Shown in pieces: positions 10,184-13,002 of a stretch of DNA of 13,002 nucleotides. Numbering within the stretch: position 1 is the first letter of the stretch; every line of letters begins with the position of its first letter. The stretch covers positions 1 through 13,002 of the forward strand of contig CAYYNP010000282.1 in NCBI GenBank assembly GCA_964472545.1. Direction: 5' to 3'. This DNA is from CAYYNP01 sp964472545 (GTDB lineage: Bacteria; Planctomycetota; Planctomycetia; Pirellulales; Thermoguttaceae). A program made the position numbers and the translations under genes. A model generated the notes under the pieces. It was given only the letters and a program-made list of their open reading frames with translations. It was not told the origin of the DNA and made no database searches.

Positions 10184-11078
10184 ACTCCCGATCGCTGTGA
10201 CGGCTGCCGCGCTGGCGGCGGTGATCGCCGGGTTCGCCGGCGCGTCGATCGCTATGGCCGAGTCGGCCGATGAACGTCCCGAGGGTGTGAAGGACGTAGG
10301 CGTCACCGAACACCTTGGCGAACAGGTGCCCGCGGACCTCGAGTTCGTCGACAGCGAAGGCAACAAGGTCACGCTCGGAAAGTACTTCGACGGCGAGCGG
10401 CCGCTGGTGTTGACGATGAACTATTCGAGTTGCCCCATGCTCTGCAGCATGCAACTCAACGGGCTGTTCGACTCGCTCGAGAAGATGCCCTGGGATATTG
10501 GCAACCAGTTCGACATGATCACCGTGAGCATCGACCCGTCCGAAATCCCCTTGCAGGCCAAGACGACCAAGCAGAACTACCTGAAGGTCTACGGGCGCGA
10601 CGGCGCCGCGGCCGGTTACCATCTTCTCGTCGGCGAGCAGGCAAACATCAAGGCCCTGGCCGACGCGGTCGGCTACCACTACAAAAGGACCGAAGACGGC
10701 GAGTACGCCCACGCTGCGGTGACCATGATCCTCACGCCCGACGGTAGGCTTTCGCGGTATCTCTACGGCGTGCAGTACGACCCACAGACGGTGCGGCTCT
10801 CGCTCTACGAAGCGGCCGACGGCAAGGTCGGCTCGACGATGGACAAGATCCTGCTGTTTTGCTTCGCTTACGATCCCGAGCGGGGCAAGTACGGGCTGGC
10901 CGCGATCACGCTGATGAAATTCGGCGGCGGGCTGACGGTCGTGATGCTCGCCGGCACCTTCTGGATCCTCCGCCGCCGCGAGAAGAACACAAGCCGCGAG
11001 ACCGGCTCTACTGAGATCGGCCCTAATCAGACCGATTCGGCCGAGGCCTCCGACCCAACCACGGAGGAAGTCCGATGA
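10173..11078 (+). CDS. sco1: SCO1/SenC-type copper chaperone for cytochrome oxidase
   Basis: Thioredoxin-fold protein expected to deliver copper to the CuA centre of the adjacent oxidase on the outer face of the membrane. The 301-residue protein has an N-terminal signal or anchor (about 3-29). The copper site is CPMLC (Cys87, Cys91) with the distal His180 in HAAVTMILTPDGRLSRYLYG. VTVSIDPSE (117-125) is also characteristic. A second hydrophobic segment near the C-terminus, followed by RRREK, makes it a C-terminally anchored SCO, a form I associate with ACIII/caa3 clusters. All three copper ligands are intact. It overlaps the upstream small gene by 11 bases and shares an ATGA with coxB. Confidence 0.93.
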   Translation: MIRRLPIAVTAAALAAVIAGFAGASIAMAESADERPEGVKDVGVTEHLGEQVPADLEFVDSEGNKVTLGKYFDGERPLVLTMNYSSCPMLCSMQLNGLFDSLEKMPWDIGNQFDMITVSIDPSEIPLQAKTTKQNYLKVYGRDGAAAGYHLLVGEQANIKALADAVGYHYKRTEDGEYAHAAVTMILTPDGRLSRYLYGVQYDPQTVRLSLYEAADGKVGSTMDKILLFCFAYDPERGKYGLAAITLMKFGGGLTVVMLAGTFWILRRREKNTSRETGSTEIGPNQTDSAEASDPTTEEVR

Positions 11079-12061
11079 TCGACGCCGCCGGCATCTCGAC
11101 GCCCAGCCCGCTCCCGTTTGCCCAATCGACCGGCTCCTTCTGGCTGCCGGGCCAAGACTCGACGCACGCGGAGGTGATGGACCCGGTCTTCTACTTCATC
11201 CTCGGCGTGGCCATTTTCTTCTTCGCGCTGGTCGTGGGGTTGATGATCTTCTTTCTGATCCGCTACCGTCGCCGCAAGGGCGTGGCTCCGGGCAAAACAC
11301 CTTCGCACAATACGCTGTTGGAGTTGATCTGGACCGCCATCCCGCTGGCGGTGGTCGGGGTGATCTTCTACAAGAGCTTCACGGCCTACTTGACGATGCA
11401 GACACCGCCGTCGGGCTGCTATGAGATCCGTGTGACGGCCAAGCGATGGGATTGGTTCTTCGCCTATCCCAACGGTCACGTCGACAGCCAACTGCACGTT
11501 CCGGTCGACGAACCGGTACGGTTGACGATGACCTCCACAGACGTGATCCACGGCATCTCGATTCCCGCCTTCCGCGTGAAGATGGACATCGTGCCGGACC
11601 GTTATACGAACACCTGGTTTCGGGCCGTGCGGCCGGGAACCTACGAGTTGCTCTGCACCGAATACTGCGGCGACGATCATTCCGACATGATCACCTCGGT
11701 GGTGGTCCACGAGCCGGGCGAGTTCGAGAAGTGGCTCAAAGAGGCCGACCAGTTCCTCAAGAACCTCCCGCCCGCCGAAGCCGGCGAGCAATTGTTCGCG
11801 TCTCTCGGATGCACTAACTGCCATAAGCTCGACGGCCCTCCCCTCCGCGATGTGCCACCGCTTGGCGGCATCTACGGCAAAACCCGCCAACTGACCGACG
11901 GCAGCGAGGTCGTGGCCGACGACAACTACATTCGGGAGTCGATCCTCGATCCGAAGAACAAGGTCCCCTCCGGCTACCCGTCCAACATGTCGACCTTCAA
12001 GGGCCTGGTGACCGACGAAGAGATCACCTGGCTGATCGAATACCTCAAGACGCTCGAGTAA
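11075..12061 (+). CDS. coxB: Cytochrome c oxidase subunit II with fused cytochrome c (caa3 type)
   Basis: Accepts electrons from ACIII or soluble cytochrome c and passes them through CuA to subunit I. The 328 residues include two membrane helices (about 37-63 and 82-104), then the cupredoxin domain with CuA ligands His159, Cys194, Glu196, Cys198, His202 and Met205 (CTEYCGDDHSDM). A C-terminal cytochrome c domain follows, with CTNCH (Cys246, Cys249, His250) and probable axial Met305 in SNMSTFKG. All ligands are present. A strong GGAGG (11063-11067) lies 7 bases before the ATG, which overlaps the SCO stop as ATGA. No obvious lipobox or cleavable signal precedes the first helix. Confidence 0.96.
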   Translation: MIDAAGISTPSPLPFAQSTGSFWLPGQDSTHAEVMDPVFYFILGVAIFFFALVVGLMIFFLIRYRRRKGVAPGKTPSHNTLLELIWTAIPLAVVGVIFYKSFTAYLTMQTPPSGCYEIRVTAKRWDWFFAYPNGHVDSQLHVPVDEPVRLTMTSTDVIHGISIPAFRVKMDIVPDRYTNTWFRAVRPGTYELLCTEYCGDDHSDMITSVVVHEPGEFEKWLKEADQFLKNLPPAEAGEQLFASLGCTNCHKLDGPPLRDVPPLGGIYGKTRQLTDGSEVVADDNYIRESILDPKNKVPSGYPSNMSTFKGLVTDEEITWLIEYLKTLE

Positions 12062-12072
12062 GACGCCACGAC

Positions 12073-12897
12073 ATGGCCCACGACACGCACGACATCCCGG
12101 CCGGCCAAAGCTACCTGACCTATCCCAAGGGTTGGAAGTCCTGGCTATTCACGCTGGACCACAAACGGATCGGGCTGATGTTCCTGGTCCTGGTCTCGGT
12201 GGCGCTGGCGCTGGGGGCCACGTTCGGGTTGCTGATCCGCACGGAACTGACCTTCCCCGGCGGCCAGGTCGTCTCCAGCGGCAGAGACTACAACCGGCTG
12301 TTTACGCTGCACGGGGCGGTGATGATCTTCCTGTTCGTGTTGCCCGGGCTGGCTTCCACGTTCGGCAACTTCGTGCTGCCGCTGATGCTCGGCGCGAAGG
12401 ACGTGGCCTTTCCGAAGCTGAACCTGGCCAGTTTGCACCTGTTCGTCATCGGATTGGTGTTCTTCCTCGCCGTGTTGGCCCTGGGCGGGATCGATACCGG
12501 CTGGACGTTCTATCCGCCGTATGCCAGCGAATACAGCATGACGCCGGTGGTGCTGGCCGTGACCGGCGCGTTCATCCTGGGATTCAGTTCCATCTTCACC
12601 GGGCTGAACTTCATCGTCACGATGCACACCATGCGCCCGCCGGGCATGGGCTGGTTTCGCATGCCGCTGTTCCTCTGGGGGCTTTACGGCACGGCCGTGA
12701 TCCAGGTGCTGGCCACGCCCGTGTTGGCCATTACGCTATTGCTGCTGGCCGCCGAACGCATCCTCGGCATCGGCATCTTCAACCCGGAACTGGGCGGCGA
12801 CCCGATCCTGTTCCAACACTTCTTCTGGTTCTATTCCCACCCGGCCGTCGACATCATGATCCTGCCGGCGCTGGGCCTCATCAGCGAGGTGATGTAG
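12073..12897 (+). CDS. coxA: Cytochrome c oxidase subunit I, truncated to its N-terminal half
   Basis: Heme-copper oxidase catalytic subunit, A2 (YS) type as in caa3 oxidases paired with ACIII. Only 274 of the usual 550-600 residues are present. Intact parts include WLFTLDHKRIG (24-34), low-spin heme ligand His80 in LHGAVMIF, and the CuB region HFFWFYSHPAV with YS at 254-255 and CuB ligand His256. Two features are abnormal. Residue 260, the Tyr that normally cross-links to the CuB histidine, is Asp (GAC at 12850-12852 instead of TAC). The frame stops after ISEVM, where relatives continue with the remaining helices, CuB histidines and high-spin heme ligand. As written the product cannot be active. 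The cause is probably the junction near 12885-12897. The start lies 11 bases after coxB. Confidence 0.88.
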   Translation: MAHDTHDIPAGQSYLTYPKGWKSWLFTLDHKRIGLMFLVLVSVALALGATFGLLIRTELTFPGGQVVSSGRDYNRLFTLHGAVMIFLFVLPGLASTFGNFVLPLMLGAKDVAFPKLNLASLHLFVIGLVFFLAVLALGGIDTGWTFYPPYASEYSMTPVVLAVTGAFILGFSSIFTGLNFIVTMHTMRPPGMGWFRMPLFLWGLYGTAVIQVLATPVLAITLLLLAAERILGIGIFNPELGGDPILFQHFFWFYSHPAVDIMILPALGLISEVM

Positions 12898-13001
12898 GCG
12901 CCGTCATCGGTCGAGGGCAACCAGTCGCCCTTGCGCTTGGCCCACGTGCCCTCGTCGATCAGGATGAACGAGCCGGTCTCGCGATTGCGGCGGTAGGGAT
13001 C
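12885..13001 (-). CDS. Minus-strand coding fragment at the right edge, foreign to coxA
   Basis: From 13001 down to about 12885 the minus strand reads as a clean GC3-biased frame beginning DPYRRNRETGSFILIDE and continuing GTWAKRKGDWLPS to DGAYITS. It then runs into antisense coxA and stops at 12831. The start of the fragment (NRETGSFILID) resembles the C-terminal part of CysN-type sulfate adenylyltransferase GTPase subunits. The following residues do not look like CysN to me, so the product is left open. The fragment lacks its own start (outside the window) and its natural 3' end. Confidence 0.4.
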
Positions 13002-13002
13002 G

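Noticed and set aside
12831..12884. Continuation of the right-edge minus-strand frame into coxA
   Set aside because: The plus strand here is clear CoxA sequence (FWFYSHPAV...ALGLIS), so the antisense codons down to the stop at 12831 are read-through past the junction.

Overview
The window looks like a piece of a GC-rich planctomycete genome, probably from the Pirellulales or a relative. The basis is the strong G/C bias at third codon positions, the gene order, and the character of the proteins. No 16S rRNA or other taxonomic marker is present, so the placement is an inference. All confidently called genes are on the + strand.

Region 1 (about 1-1800) holds one secreted GH32 beta-fructosidase/levanase-like enzyme. 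It has nothing obvious to do with what follows and is separated from it by about 230 bases with no gene.

Region 2 (about 2031-9733) is an operon for Alternative Complex III (ACIII), the quinol:cytochrome c oxidoreductase that replaces bc1 in many Bacteroidota, Planctomycetota and relatives. The order is actA (pentaheme cytochrome c), actB (Tat-exported molybdopterin-like/Fe-S subunit), actC (NrfD-type membrane subunit), a single reading frame joining actD (DUF3341) to actE (monoheme cytochrome c), and actF (second NrfD-like membrane subunit). Genes overlap or lie within about 30 bases of each other.

Region 3 (9734-9868) breaks this tight spacing. It carries a perfect 24-bp inverted repeat of the GGGGACAGGCACC type. 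On each side lies a diverged copy of about 45 bases that includes the end of actF and a start-codon region, which looks like an insertion with a target duplication.

Region 4 (9869-12897) holds a small unrecognised membrane protein, an SCO-type copper chaperone, coxB (CuA plus a C-terminal cytochrome c domain, caa3 type) and the N-terminal half of coxA. ACIII would pass electrons from quinol to the cytochrome c domain of this caa3 oxidase, and SCO would deliver copper to CuA, so the regions form one respiratory module.

The right edge is abnormal. coxA has Asp in place of the active-site Tyr (HPAVD instead of HPAVY). Ten residues after that the gene stops, and the last ~115 bases read well as coding only on the opposite strand. 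This is either a real rearrangement or a chimeric assembly end. I see no defence system, CRISPR array, tRNA or rRNA. Apart from the insertion-like repeat, the ActD-ActE fusion and the coxA anomaly, this is a recognisable respiratory gene cluster.
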